Positions 8,753-16,393 of a stretch of 64,000 nucleotides of DNA are shown here, piece after piece. The stretch is from assembly GCF_000633395.1 (NCBI RefSeq), contig NZ_AYMU01000037.1, positions 1 through 64,000 on the forward strand, written 5' to 3'. Every line of letters starts with the position of its first letter. Position 1 is the stretch's first letter. Both the position numbers and the translations under genes were made by a program. The stretch comes from Pseudomonas sp. PH1b (GTDB taxonomy: Bacteria; Pseudomonadota; Gammaproteobacteria; Pseudomonadales; Pseudomonadaceae). The notes under the pieces are model-generated. The model was given only the letters and a program-made list of their open reading frames with translations, did not search any database and was not told the DNA's origin.

Positions 8753-8886
8753 ATCCCCGTGGTGGATTGGCCTGAATCCGGTAACAGTTCATTGCTATTG
8801 AGGGGCAGCGCGCAGGAAAACTTAGGACTATCATCTGCATGAGGCGGCGCAGTATCGCCGCTCGGCACGACCCTTGAGGGGGCACT

Positions 8887-9015
8887 ATGAAAGACAAACT
8901 GCAAAGCTGGCTGCACGACCTTGGCGTCGCACTGGGCCTGATCGAGCCACCGCTGCAACCGGTGCCGATTCCTACCGATGAAGAACTGCGGCGCCGTCAG
9001 CAACGCCGCCGTTGA
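8887..9015 (+). CDS. PA1414-family small protein
   Basis: A 42-residue ORF beginning MKDKLQSWLHDLGVALGLIE and ending in an Arg-rich tail. A GAGGGGG ribosome site is placed 5-6 nt before the ATG. The sequence and its position beside the guanidinobutyrase locus fit PA1414 of P. aeruginosa, a small oxygen-responsive gene whose transcript is the source of the regulatory RNA SicX. Upstream there is only a poor ANR-like half match (TTGGC-N4-ATCCG, 8767-8780), so low-oxygen control is possible but not shown. A strong hairpin follows the stop codon. Confidence 0.65.
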   Translation: MKDKLQSWLHDLGVALGLIEPPLQPVPIPTDEELRRRQQRRR

Positions 9016-9022
9016 GCCTGCT

Positions 9023-9053
9023 GCGAGAGCGGAGTGAAGGCTCCGGCTCTCGC
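9023..9053 (+). other. 3' hairpin of the PA1414-like gene
   Basis: GCGAGAGC-GGAG (9023-9034) pairs with CTCC-G-GCTCTCGC (9041-9053), a 12-bp stem with one bulged G and a 6-nt loop, starting eight bases after the stop codon. No T-run follows, so it is not a textbook terminator. It could be the stable 3' end of an RNA such as a SicX-like transcript. Confidence 0.45.
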
Positions 9054-9102
9054 CTGCTTCGCCCGAGATTGCGCTCCGATGCCTGTGCATCGGTTGCCGC
9101 GC

Positions 9103-9363
9103 TCAACCCTCGTTCTGCCACGAAATCATCAGCACGAACCGGATCAGGTCGTCGACGCTGTGCATCTGTTCGACCCAGTGTTCCTCTGCCCGCGGCGAGA
9201 GGCTCAGGTCGAAGCGATCTTCCAGGCGCCACAGCAAGGCCTCGATATCCTCGATGTCCAGCCCCAGGTCCCGCAGGCGACTGTTGTCGTCAAGCACGCG
9301 CGGGCTGTCCAGCCAATGCTGGATGAGCTGGTATACCGCCTGGCGAGCGTCGGCGCGATTCAT
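9103..9363 (-). CDS. Acyl-carrier-like small protein lacking the attachment serine
   Basis: An 86-residue acidic helical protein. The segment LGLDIEDIEALLWRLEDRFD followed by LSL aligns with the helix II region of acyl carrier proteins (pattern [20 protein letters not shown]), but Ile replaces the serine that carries phosphopantetheine. It therefore looks like an ACP fold that cannot be loaded. A GGGAGG site precedes the ATG. It lies 26 bp downstream of a second ACP-like gene in the same direction, and the two probably form an operon. The partner enzymes are not nearby. Confidence 0.6.
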   Translation of the reverse strand: MNRADARQAVYQLIQHWLDSPRVLDDNSRLRDLGLDIEDIEALLWRLEDRFDLSLSPRAEEHWVEQMHSVDDLIRFVLMISWQNEG

Positions 9364-9389
9364 GGCAGGCCTCCCGCTGGTTCAGGAGG

Positions 9390-9656
9390 TCAGGAGTGCC
9401 GGGGCTGGCGGGCATCGCTACGGCGGGTCTTTTCCAGGATGAACTGACTCAGATCGCTGATGGAGCTGATCCAGTACAGGTCGTGCTCGGGGTCGAGCTG
9501 GATGTCGAACTCGCATTCCAGGCTGTAGAGCAGGGCCTTGAGATCCAGGGAGTAACTGTCGCTGCTGCAGGCCTGGGAAGGGGGGATGGACCATTTCAGG
9601 GCCATTTGCGCGTCGATGGAGCGCTGGATGCTTCGCTGGATATCGAAACGGTCCAT
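9390..9656 (-). CDS. Acyl-carrier-like small protein with a candidate attachment serine
   Basis: An 88-residue protein. Its SYSLDLKALLYSLECEFDIQ segment (about residues 40-60) aligns well with the ACP motif [20 protein letters not shown], keeping the SLD and the EFDI parts but with Tyr in place of the Asp before Ser. It could be a functional or a degenerate carrier. The ATG at 9656 was chosen because CGAGG precedes it; a longer ORF extends upstream without support. It is followed closely by the ACP-like gene without the serine. Confidence 0.6.
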   Translation of the reverse strand: MDRFDIQRSIQRSIDAQMALKWSIPPSQACSSDSYSLDLKALLYSLECEFDIQLDPEHDLYWISSISDLSQFILEKTRRSDARQPRHS

Positions 9657-9895
9657 AAATACCTCGGGACAGGAAAGAACTTCTTGTTGTTGTGTGACCC
9701 TGTCCAAGGGGATGCGATAGCACGTGCAGACGCTGCCAGCGATCCTTGTACTGTCCCGGTGATGGAACAGTCGTCGCTGAACCTCAGTACAGCACAGCTT
9801 ATTTCTCCCTGAGGTGACCATTCGTCAATTTTCTCACCCGGCGCAACATGCCTGCAGGCCAGGGGCGGCAGGGCCTGGGGCGTTTTCTGCAGGCG
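9657..9895. promoter_or_regulatory. Upstream region of the ACP-like pair
   Basis: No gene seen. On the minus strand TTGACG followed 18 bp later by AAATAA is a weak promoter-like arrangement. An imperfect inverted repeat around TACTGTCCC and GGAACAGT (about 9749-9772) could be a regulator site. Both are tentative. Confidence 0.25.
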
Positions 9896-9931
9896 AAAAA
9901 AAAACGGGTGCAGCCACCGACGCTGCACCCG
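9896..9931 (-). terminator. Intrinsic terminator of the symporter gene
   Basis: On the minus strand CGGGTGCAGC and GCTGCACCCG form a perfect 10-bp stem with a 7-nt loop, followed by nine T residues (9896-9904 read as A on the plus strand). It lies 31 bp past the stop of the sodium/solute symporter. Confidence 0.93.
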
Positions 9932-9962
9932 CCGAAGAAAACTTCAAGCGTCCGAGTTCAAC

Positions 9963-11342
9963 TCAGACCGCGTTGCTCAGGGGCGCCGTACGGCGCGAGA
10001 CCAGGCTGACCACCACGAAACTCGCCAGGCCCACGGCCAGGCTGTAGTAGATCGGCGTGTTGGCATCCAGGCCATCCTTGAACATGAACACCAGGGCGGT
10101 GACAAAGCCCAGGCCCATGCTGGCAATGGCCCCGGAGGTGGTGGCGCGCTTCCAGAAGATGGCGCCGATCAGCGGGATCAGCATGCCGCCCACCAGCAGG
10201 TTGTAGGCCAGGGTCAGGGCGCTGATGACGTCATTGACCACCAGGGCGATGCCCAGTACCAGGATGCCGGTGAGGAAGGTGAACAGGCGGTTGATCCCCA
10301 GGCTCGATTGCTTGCCGCCTCGCAGTTTCGGTAGCAGGTCTTCGGTCAGGGTGGTGGACGCGGCCAGCAAGCCGGCGCTGGCGGTGGACATCATTGCCGC
10401 CAGGGCGGCCGCGATCACCAGGCCACGGATGCCGTCCGGCAGGGCGGCTTTGACGATGGCGGCGAAAGCGTTGTTGACGTTGTCCAGATCCGGTAGCAGA
10501 ACATGGGCGGCCATACCGATCAGGGCGCAGACCAGGCCGTAGAGAATGCAGTAGAAACCGGCCAGGGTGCCGGCGTACTGCGCGACTTTCTCGGTCTTGG
10601 CGGTGAACACCCGTTGCCAGATGTCCTGGCCGATCAGGATGCCGAAGAAGTAGATCATGAAGTAGGTAATGATGGTGTCCCAGCCGATGGTGGTGAAGCT
10701 GAAGCTGGACGCCGGCAGTTTGGCCACCAGCTCATCCCAGCCGCCCACGCGGTACAGGCAGATCGGCAGTAGGATGAACATCAGGCCTACGGTCTTGATC
10801 ACGAACTGGACGATATCGGTCAGGGTCAGGGACCACATGCCGCCAATGGCCGAGTAGACCACCACCACGCCGCCGCCCAGCAGCACCGAGATCCAGAACG
10901 GCAGGCCGAACAGCACCTGCAGCACGGTGCCGATGGCGAGGATCGAGGTCACGCCGATCATCAGGGCGTAGGCCAGCATGATCACCGCACTGGCCTGGCG
11001 GGCCATGGGGTTGTAGCGCTTTTCCAGGACCTGGGTCACGGTGAAGATCCGCAGCTTGAGCAGGGGTTTGGCGAGGAACAGGTTCAACGCCATGATGCCC
11101 AGGCCCAGTGCTGCGCACAGCCAGAAGCCGGAGATGCCGTGGACGTAGCCCAGGCGTACAGTGCCGACGGTCGAGGCGCCGCCCAGTACGGTGGCGGCCA
11201 TGGTGCCCATGTACAAGCTCGGGCCAAGGTTGCGGCCGGCCACCAGGTAGTCCTCGTGGGTCTTGGCCTTGCGCATGCCGTAGTAGCCGAGCACGAGCAT
11301 GCCGGCGGCATAGATGAGTACGACAAATAAATCTAAAGCCAT
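9963..11342 (-). CDS. Sodium:solute symporter, guanidinobutyrase-locus type
   Basis: A 459-residue inner-membrane protein of the SSS family with about 13 membrane segments. The Na+-symporter signature appears as GRNLGPSLYMGTMAATVLGG near residues 40-60 and MWSLTLTDIVQFVIKTVG near 165-185. The N terminus is set at the ATG at 11342, which has GGAGAC at normal spacing; an ORF extends upstream without ribosome support. Its order relative to gbuA and gbuR matches the P. aeruginosa PA1418-PA1422 region, so uptake of a guanidino compound such as 4-guanidinobutyrate is likely but inferred from position. Confidence 0.88.
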   Translation of the reverse strand: MALDLFVVLIYAAGMLVLGYYGMRKAKTHEDYLVAGRNLGPSLYMGTMAATVLGGASTVGTVRLGYVHGISGFWLCAALGLGIMALNLFLAKPLLKLRIFTVTQVLEKRYNPMARQASAVIMLAYALMIGVTSILAIGTVLQVLFGLPFWISVLLGGGVVVVYSAIGGMWSLTLTDIVQFVIKTVGLMFILLPICLYRVGGWDELVAKLPASSFSFTTIGWDTIITYFMIYFFGILIGQDIWQRVFTAKTEKVAQYAGTLAGFYCILYGLVCALIGMAAHVLLPDLDNVNNAFAAIVKAALPDGIRGLVIAAALAAMMSTASAGLLAASTTLTEDLLPKLRGGKQSSLGINRLFTFLTGILVLGIALVVNDVISALTLAYNLLVGGMLIPLIGAIFWKRATTSGAIASMGLGFVTALVFMFKDGLDANTPIYYSLAVGLASFVVVSLVSRRTAPLSNAV

Positions 11343-11470
11343 GATGGCGTGTCTCCGATTATCTTTTTTATGTGAAACAAACAGTTCATGCAGGTGCTGG
11401 CTGTGCAGCGAAGGCGTGCTCAAGTCTTCTACAAGGCTCAAGGGCTCTATCGCGGGGCAGCGGCTGGAGG

Positions 11471-11686
11471 CTATCCGGGCAGTAGGGCGCGACCCGCCGG
11501 CAGCCCGCTGAGACAGCGGCTGACGATGCTGGAGTGCGCAGCTTTGAGGGGGGCGCCAGCCTTGCTGGACAGGCCGGCGATCAGGCGAAACAGGTCGCAA
11601 GGCCTGGTGTCGCGCTGGTGTTCGAGGATCGGTCCGATCCTGCTGGTTGCGATGTGGCTAAGGCGTTTTTCTTTGTTGTTATTCAT
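11471..11686 (-). CDS. Small hypothetical protein in the gbu operon
   Basis: A 71-residue basic protein starting MNNNKEKRLSHIATSRIGPI, with CGGAG seven bases before its ATG. It lies between the symporter and gbuA on the same strand, the position where P. aeruginosa also has small hypothetical genes. I recognise no domain. It has no signal peptide or membrane segment. The good ribosome site and conserved position make it likely to be real. Confidence 0.55.
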   Translation of the reverse strand: MNNNKEKRLSHIATSRIGPILEHQRDTRPCDLFRLIAGLSSKAGAPLKAAHSSIVSRCLSGLPAGRALLPG

Positions 11687-11707
11687 GATCTGCTCCGATC
11701 ACATTGG

Positions 11708-12055
11708 CTAAGGGGGTGGCAGCCCTTCCGGCATAGCGGACAAATGGTTGTGACAGGCCAGCCAGAGGCCTTGTTGTTTTGTGCAAGACACAAGGGTCTC
11801 GCGTTCCTGGCTGAAGTCTTGCTCCCCTTGCATGCGCAGCGGCGTGGCTACGTCATGAGTCAACCCGACGACGTCCCCTTGTGGGCGGACGCCGGCGTTG
11901 TTCGAGGTGTGCAGCACAGCACCTCGAAACCATCCCTTCCCGTCATCGGCCTGGCCAATGCCTTGCCGGCATTGGGCAACAGCCATCGAGGACGGGGTAC
12001 AGACGAAGCGAGCAACGACACTGGGCGCCGAAAACGACTTGGCGGCGTTAGGCAT
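11708..12055 (-). CDS. Hypothetical ORF in the gbu operon
   Basis: A 115-residue open frame beginning MPNAAKSFSAPSVVARFVCT. It lies 27 bp downstream of gbuA and 21 bp before the 71-residue gene. An AGGAG lies about 12 nt before the ATG. Its third-codon GC looks lower than in the neighbouring genes and I see no domain, so it could be an acquired or decaying gene, or non-coding. No frameshift is apparent. Confidence 0.35.
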   Translation of the reverse strand: MPNAAKSFSAPSVVARFVCTPSSMAVAQCRQGIGQADDGKGWFRGAVLHTSNNAGVRPQGDVVGLTHDVATPLRMQGEQDFSQERETLVSCTKQQGLWLACHNHLSAMPEGLPPP

Positions 12056-12082
12056 GTGCGCTTGCTCGCTCCTGACCGGCTC

Positions 12083-13033
12083 TCAACGATGGGCTACGCC
12101 GGGCAGTACGCAGAGCATTTCGTACAGCAGGTTGGCGCCCAGCAGCGAGGTGTTGCCGGTGGTGTCGTAGGGTGGCGAGACTTCCACCAGGTCGCAGCCC
12201 ACCAGGTCCAGGCCCTGGCAACCGCGGACGATCTCGATGGCCTGGATGGTGGTCAGGCCGCCGATTTCCGGGGTGCCGGTGCCTGGGGCCCAGGCCGGGT
12301 CGATGCCGTCGATGTCGAAGCTCAGGTACACCGGGCCGTCGCCGACTTTCTCGCGGACTTCGGCCATCAAGGGTTCCAGGGACTTGTGCCAGCACTCCTC
12401 GGCCTGGACCACTCGGAAGCCCTGTTTGCGGCTCCAGTTGAAGTCTTCGGCGGTGTAGCCCTGGGCCCGCAGGCCGATCTGCACCACCCGGTCGCAGTCC
12501 AGCAGGCCTTCTTCCACGGCGCGGCGGAAGGTGGTGCCGTGGGCGATCTTCTCGCCGAACATGTGGTCGTTGACGTCTGCGTGGGCATCGATGTGCACCA
12601 GGCCGACCTTGCCGTGTTTCTTGTGGATTGCCCGCAGGATCGGCAGGGTGATGGTGTGGTCGCCGCCCAGGGTCAGGGGGATCACTTTGTTTTCGAGGAT
12701 GCGGTCATACGCCTCTTCGATGATGCGCACCGCGTCCAGCAGGTTGAAGGTGTTGATCGCCACGTCACCGATGTCGGCCACGTTCAGCGAGTCGAACGGC
12801 GCGGCGCCGGTGGCCATGTTGTAGGGGCGGATCATCACCGACTCGGCGCGGATCTCCCGGGGGCCGAAGCGGGTGCCGGCGCGCAGCGAGGTGCCGATGT
12901 CCAGCGGTACGCCGACGAAGGCAGCGTCCAGGCCGGCAGCGGTGGGAACATGGGGAAGACGCATCATGGTGGCGATGCCGCCGAAGCGCGGCATTTCGTT
13001 GCCGCCCAGTGGTTGGTGGAGAATCTTGTCCAC
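12083..13033 (-). CDS. gbuA: Guanidinobutyrase (ureohydrolase family)
   Basis: A 316-residue cytoplasmic ureohydrolase that hydrolyses 4-guanidinobutyrate to 4-aminobutyrate and urea in arginine and agmatine breakdown. The binuclear Mn2+ site is complete: GGDH with H126, DAHAD at 149-153 and SFDIDGIDP with D240 and D242. Guanidinobutyrase and agmatinase are close relatives. I call guanidinobutyrase because a LysR gene is divergent and an SSS symporter lies downstream, as in the gbu locus of P. aeruginosa. The start is a GTG at 13033 preceded by GAGG. Confidence 0.85.
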   Translation of the reverse strand: MDKILHQPLGGNEMPRFGGIATMMRLPHVPTAAGLDAAFVGVPLDIGTSLRAGTRFGPREIRAESVMIRPYNMATGAAPFDSLNVADIGDVAINTFNLLDAVRIIEEAYDRILENKVIPLTLGGDHTITLPILRAIHKKHGKVGLVHIDAHADVNDHMFGEKIAHGTTFRRAVEEGLLDCDRVVQIGLRAQGYTAEDFNWSRKQGFRVVQAEECWHKSLEPLMAEVREKVGDGPVYLSFDIDGIDPAWAPGTGTPEIGGLTTIQAIEIVRGCQGLDLVGCDLVEVSPPYDTTGNTSLLGANLLYEMLCVLPGVAHR

Positions 13034-13411
13034 GGGATAGGCCTCATCGTTGTTTTATTTATGGGTTCGGCGGCGCAGCAGGTCCTGCCCGTCCGACCGA
13101 GTGGGGCCGATTCTGCGAAATGCACGGGCGGAAAAGAATCGCTACGGACAAATACTTAGTTCAGATTTTTCTAAACTAATGGCCGGCAAAGAAGCTAGAC
13201 TCCGCCTCCGCAGCGCCAGTGCAGTTTTCCCATTGCTACGGGGACAGGCTTTGCGGGCCGCTACAACCTCGGCGCAGCGAACGTCGGGATTGACCCAGGA
13301 GCCAACAATCACGGAGCGATGAGCGGTACCCCACAACTCGGACCCGGCTGATTGCCGCCGTCGCCGAGGTTGGCGGAGGATGGTGTCTTGAACGTTTGAT
13401 TGGAGCCTGTC
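13034..13411. promoter_or_regulatory. Divergent gbuA-gbuR control region
   Basis: A 378-bp gap with no convincing gene. It contains the palindrome listed separately (13156-13179), 123 bp upstream of gbuA. The remainder is GC-rich apart from the AT-rich stretch around the palindrome, where LysR-controlled promoters are expected. Confidence 0.6.
13156..13179. promoter_or_regulatory. Candidate GbuR operator
   Basis: TTAGTTCAGA and TCTAAACTAA form an inverted repeat matching at 9 of 10 positions around TTTT. It is an AT-rich dyad of the size bound by LysR-type regulators, in the region between gbuA and gbuR. Confidence 0.5.
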
Positions 13412-14305
13412 ATGGCCAACGCTTTACCTGATCTGAAACTATTGCGCATCTTCGTCAGCGTGGTGCGGCATCAGGGGTTCGCCAATGCCCAGCACGAACT
13501 CAACCTCTCGACGTCGGCCATCAGTACCTACATGAGCCAACTGGAAGCCTCACTGGGCCTGGTGCTCTGTCACCGTGGCCGCGGCGGTTTCAGCCTGACC
13601 AGCAAGGGCGAGCTGTTTCACCAGGAAACCCTGCGCCTGCTGGGGGAGCTGGAGGGCTTTGAACAGTACGCGGCGGCCCTCAAGGGCGAGTTGCGCGGGA
13701 CCCTGAACCTTGGGGTGATCGACTCCACGGTCAGCGACCAGGCCTTGCCGTTCGCCGAGGCCATCGGAGCCTATAGCCAAGAGCATCCGGCAGTGCACCT
13801 GCACCTGTCGGTGATGAGCCCTCACGAGCTGCAACTGGGGGTCCAGGATAACCGCCTGGACCTGGCCATCGGGGCTTTCTCCACACGCATGAGCGGCCTG
13901 GTGTACATGCCGCTTTACCGTGAACAGCACTGGCTGTACTGCAGCAACCGCCATCCGCTGTACAGCGAGCGGCGCATTCCCGAACAGGTCATCACCCAGC
14001 AGCGCATGGTCGGCCGGGGCTACTGGAGCCAGGCCGAGCTGGCCCGACATGGCTTCAAGCACAGTGCGGCAACGGTGGAAAGCATGGAGGCGCAGTTGAT
14101 CCTGGTGCTTTCCGGCGCCTACATCGGCTACCTGCCGGAGCACTACGCCCAGGCCTGGGCCGACAAGGGCGATTTGCGCGTGCTGCTGCCAGCGACCTTC
14201 GGCTACCAGGCGCCGTTTTCCATGATCATGCGCCGCGGTCGCGGTCGTGAACCCTTGATCCAGACCTTCCGAGATCTGCTCAAGGCCCAGCTCAATCAGG
14301 CGTAA
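13412..14305 (+). CDS. gbuR: LysR-family regulator of the guanidinobutyrase locus
   Basis: A 297-residue LysR-type regulator divergent from gbuA. The winged helix-turn-helix is at residues 8-65 (LLRIFVSVVRHQGFANAQHE, then LSTSAISTYMSQLEASLG), with an effector-binding domain at about 90-290 (LNLGVIDSTVSDQ). In P. aeruginosa GbuR activates gbuA in response to 4-guanidinobutyrate; the same role is inferred here from gene order. The ATG at 13412 follows GGAGCC; the in-frame TTG at 13400 is less likely. Confidence 0.8.
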   Translation: MANALPDLKLLRIFVSVVRHQGFANAQHELNLSTSAISTYMSQLEASLGLVLCHRGRGGFSLTSKGELFHQETLRLLGELEGFEQYAAALKGELRGTLNLGVIDSTVSDQALPFAEAIGAYSQEHPAVHLHLSVMSPHELQLGVQDNRLDLAIGAFSTRMSGLVYMPLYREQHWLYCSNRHPLYSERRIPEQVITQQRMVGRGYWSQAELARHGFKHSAATVESMEAQLILVLSGAYIGYLPEHYAQAWADKGDLRVLLPATFGYQAPFSMIMRRGRGREPLIQTFRDLLKAQLNQA

Positions 14306-14318
14306 AGCAGGAGTGTCC

Positions 14319-14918
14319 ATGTCCCGAGCACGTTGTCAGCGTTGCCTGCGCCCCGCAGGCCATTGCCTGTGCCCGTTGATCCCGCAGTTGCCGAGCCGCA
14401 CCCGGGTCCTGCTGTTGCAGCATCCCAGCGAGGTCAACCACGCCTTGAACACAGCGCGCCTGGCGGCACTGGGGTTGAACAATGCCGAGCTGATCGTCGG
14501 CGAGGTGTTCGAGGACCTGCCGGCGCTGCTTCAGCGCCCTGGTTACCAGGCTCGGCTGCTGTTCCCGGCGGACGATGCCCAGCCACTTGCAGCCTATGCT
14601 GCGAGCCAGGAGCCGCTGCTGCTGGTGGTGCCCGATGGCACCTGGCGCAAGGCGCGCAAGTTGCTGCACCTCAATCCGCTGCTGGCGGCCTTGCCCCGGG
14701 TGACCCTGGCGGCGGCGACAGCCTCGCGCTACCGCTTGCGCAAGGCCCCAGGACCGGGCGCCTTGTCGACCCTAGAGGCGATCGTCCAGGCCCTGGAGGT
14801 GCTGGAAGCTCCGGCCTCGTTCGAGCCCTTGCTGCGGCCGTTCGAGGCGCTGATCGAGGGGCAGATCGCGGCAATGGGCGAGGACACCTACCAGCGCAAC
14901 CACGGCGCCCAACCCTGA
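14319..14918 (+). CDS. DTW-domain tRNA-uridine aminocarboxypropyltransferase
   Basis: A 199-residue cytoplasmic protein with the DTW domain. It opens with a Cys cluster (CQRCLRPAGHCLCP). The family motif appears as VPDGTWRKARKLL near residues 106-118, so the DTW triplet reads DGTW here, followed by SRYRLRKAP. Family members transfer a 3-amino-3-carboxypropyl group from SAM to uridine in tRNA (acp3U, TapT/TuaA type), which is the likely role. It starts 14 bp after gbuR, with CAGGAG before the ATG. Confidence 0.8.
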   Translation: MSRARCQRCLRPAGHCLCPLIPQLPSRTRVLLLQHPSEVNHALNTARLAALGLNNAELIVGEVFEDLPALLQRPGYQARLLFPADDAQPLAAYAASQEPLLLVVPDGTWRKARKLLHLNPLLAALPRVTLAAATASRYRLRKAPGPGALSTLEAIVQALEVLEAPASFEPLLRPFEALIEGQIAAMGEDTYQRNHGAQP

Positions 14919-14933
14919 CTTCTTGCCTGTAGA

Positions 14934-15010
14934 CGCGGGCTTGCCCGCGAAAGCACTTTCAAACCTGCTGCAACGTCAGAGGCCCTCTACGCCGGCAAGT
15001 CGGCTCCCGC
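14934..15010. repeat. REP doublet (REPIN-like)
   Basis: CGCGGGC-TT-GCCCGCG (14934-14949) and the related GCCGGCAAGTCGGCTCC (14991-15007) stand in inverted orientation about 40 bp apart, in the intergenic space between convergent genes. Paired inverted REPs are a common mobile REPIN form in fluorescent pseudomonads. Confidence 0.6.
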
Positions 15011-15021
15011 CTAAGCTGCAG

Positions 15022-16377
15022 TCAACGCTCGCGCATGGCTTCGGTGCGGGCCTTGAGCACCGGCTTGAGCAGGTAGTCGAGCACGCTTTTCTCGCCGGTG
15101 ATGATGTCCACCGTGGCCACCATGCCGGGGATGATCAGCAGCGGCTTGACGTCGCCCCCCAAGTGGTTTTTGTCGGTGCGCACCTGGATCAGGTAGAAGC
15201 TGTTGCCCTTGTCATCGGTAATGGTGTCGGCGCCGATCAGCTCCAGCTTGGCGCTCAGGCCGCCGTAGATGGTGTAGTCGTAGGCACTGAACTTGACCAT
15301 GGCTTTCTGTCCGGGGTGGAGGAAGGCCACGTCCTGGGGGCGGACCTTGGCCTCGATCAGCAGGTTGTCTTCCAGGGGCACGATTTCCACCATGTCGCTG
15401 CCGGGCTGGACCACGCCGCCAATGGTGTTGACCTTGAGCTGCTTGATCACCCCATGGACCGGCGACACCACCGTGGTGCGGTTGACCCGGTCGTCGATGG
15501 CGATGCCCGAGGCGGTGATCTTCGACAGGTCGGTGCGCTTCTCGTTGAGTTCCTTGGCGGCGTCGGAGCGGAAGGTCTGCACCGATTCGTCGATCTTGCT
15601 CTTGATCTCGTTGATCGCCGATTCGGCCCGTGGAATGGCCAGGGTGGTGGCGTCCAGGGAGCCGCGGATCTCCACCGCGCTGCGCTTGAGCCGCAGGATC
15701 TCCACCGGTGACACGGCGCCCGTGCCCACCAGCGGCGTCGACATGTTCATCTCCTGGTTGAGCAGGGCCAGGCTGGAGCTGTATTGCCCCTGCTTGGAAC
15801 GGAACTCCGCCAGTTCCTGGGTCTTCTGCCGCAGCTGTTCGCTCAAGGTGCGCTGTTCGCTGGCCAGCCGCCGCTGGCGCTGCTCGTACAGCGAGCGCTC
15901 GTCTTCCGCCACTTGCGGGGCCTTGCCGAGCACTTCGGCCGAGGGCACGAAGGGCTTGCCCTCGGCTTCGGCGGACAGGCGCTCGACCTGGGCCATCAGG
16001 GCAAAACGGTCGGCCTCGCTCTCGCCCTTGTTCGAACGAAAGCGCGTGTCGTCCAGGCGCAGCAGGGTCTGGCCCTTGTCCACCATCTGTCCTTCCCGGA
16101 CGAAGATCTCGGTGACTATGCCGCCCTCCAGGTTCTGGATCACCTGGACCTTGCTCGAAGGAATGGCCTTGCCTTCGCCCATGGTGACTTCCTGCAGCAC
16201 GGCGAACCTGGCCCACAGCAGGGCGCTGAGGATCAGCGCGGCGGCGATCCACACCGTCAGCCGTGAGCCGCGCGCCGAGTCCTGCAGCGAGGCACCGGCG
16301 GTTTCCGGCATGAATTCGCTTTCCGCGCTCTTGCGAAAGCTGCCCAAGTAACCGCGCAACGACGATGGCATTGGCAT
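15022..16377 (-). CDS. Type I secretion membrane-fusion adaptor (HlyD/LapC-type)
   Basis: A 451-residue periplasmic adaptor anchored by one membrane segment (about residues 40-60, LTVWIAAALILSALLWARFA). It bridges the ABC exporter and the outer-membrane channel. The HlyD lipoyl-like halves flank the coiled coil: the first near 80-110 (NLEGGIVTEIFVREGQMV), the coil at about 130-300, and the second near 310-350 (VVSPVHGVIKQLKVNTIGGV). The ATG at 16377 follows a purine-rich GGGGGAAG site. It is last in the lapE-lapB-lapC-like operon. Whether it is LapC or the paralogous MapC cannot be settled from the sequence alone. Confidence 0.88.
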   Translation of the reverse strand: MPMPSSLRGYLGSFRKSAESEFMPETAGASLQDSARGSRLTVWIAAALILSALLWARFAVLQEVTMGEGKAIPSSKVQVIQNLEGGIVTEIFVREGQMVDKGQTLLRLDDTRFRSNKGESEADRFALMAQVERLSAEAEGKPFVPSAEVLGKAPQVAEDERSLYEQRQRRLASEQRTLSEQLRQKTQELAEFRSKQGQYSSSLALLNQEMNMSTPLVGTGAVSPVEILRLKRSAVEIRGSLDATTLAIPRAESAINEIKSKIDESVQTFRSDAAKELNEKRTDLSKITASGIAIDDRVNRTTVVSPVHGVIKQLKVNTIGGVVQPGSDMVEIVPLEDNLLIEAKVRPQDVAFLHPGQKAMVKFSAYDYTIYGGLSAKLELIGADTITDDKGNSFYLIQVRTDKNHLGGDVKPLLIIPGMVATVDIITGEKSVLDYLLKPVLKARTEAMRER

Positions 16378-16393
16378 GTTCGCTTCCCCCGGG

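Noticed and set aside
8767..8780. ANR/FNR box before the PA1414-like gene
   Set aside because: Only 6 of 10 key positions match TTGAT-N4-ATCAA, so it was not listed as a site on its own.
11534..13159. A 541-codon plus-strand frame across gbuA
   Set aside because: It is antisense to gbuA, which has complete metal motifs on the other strand.
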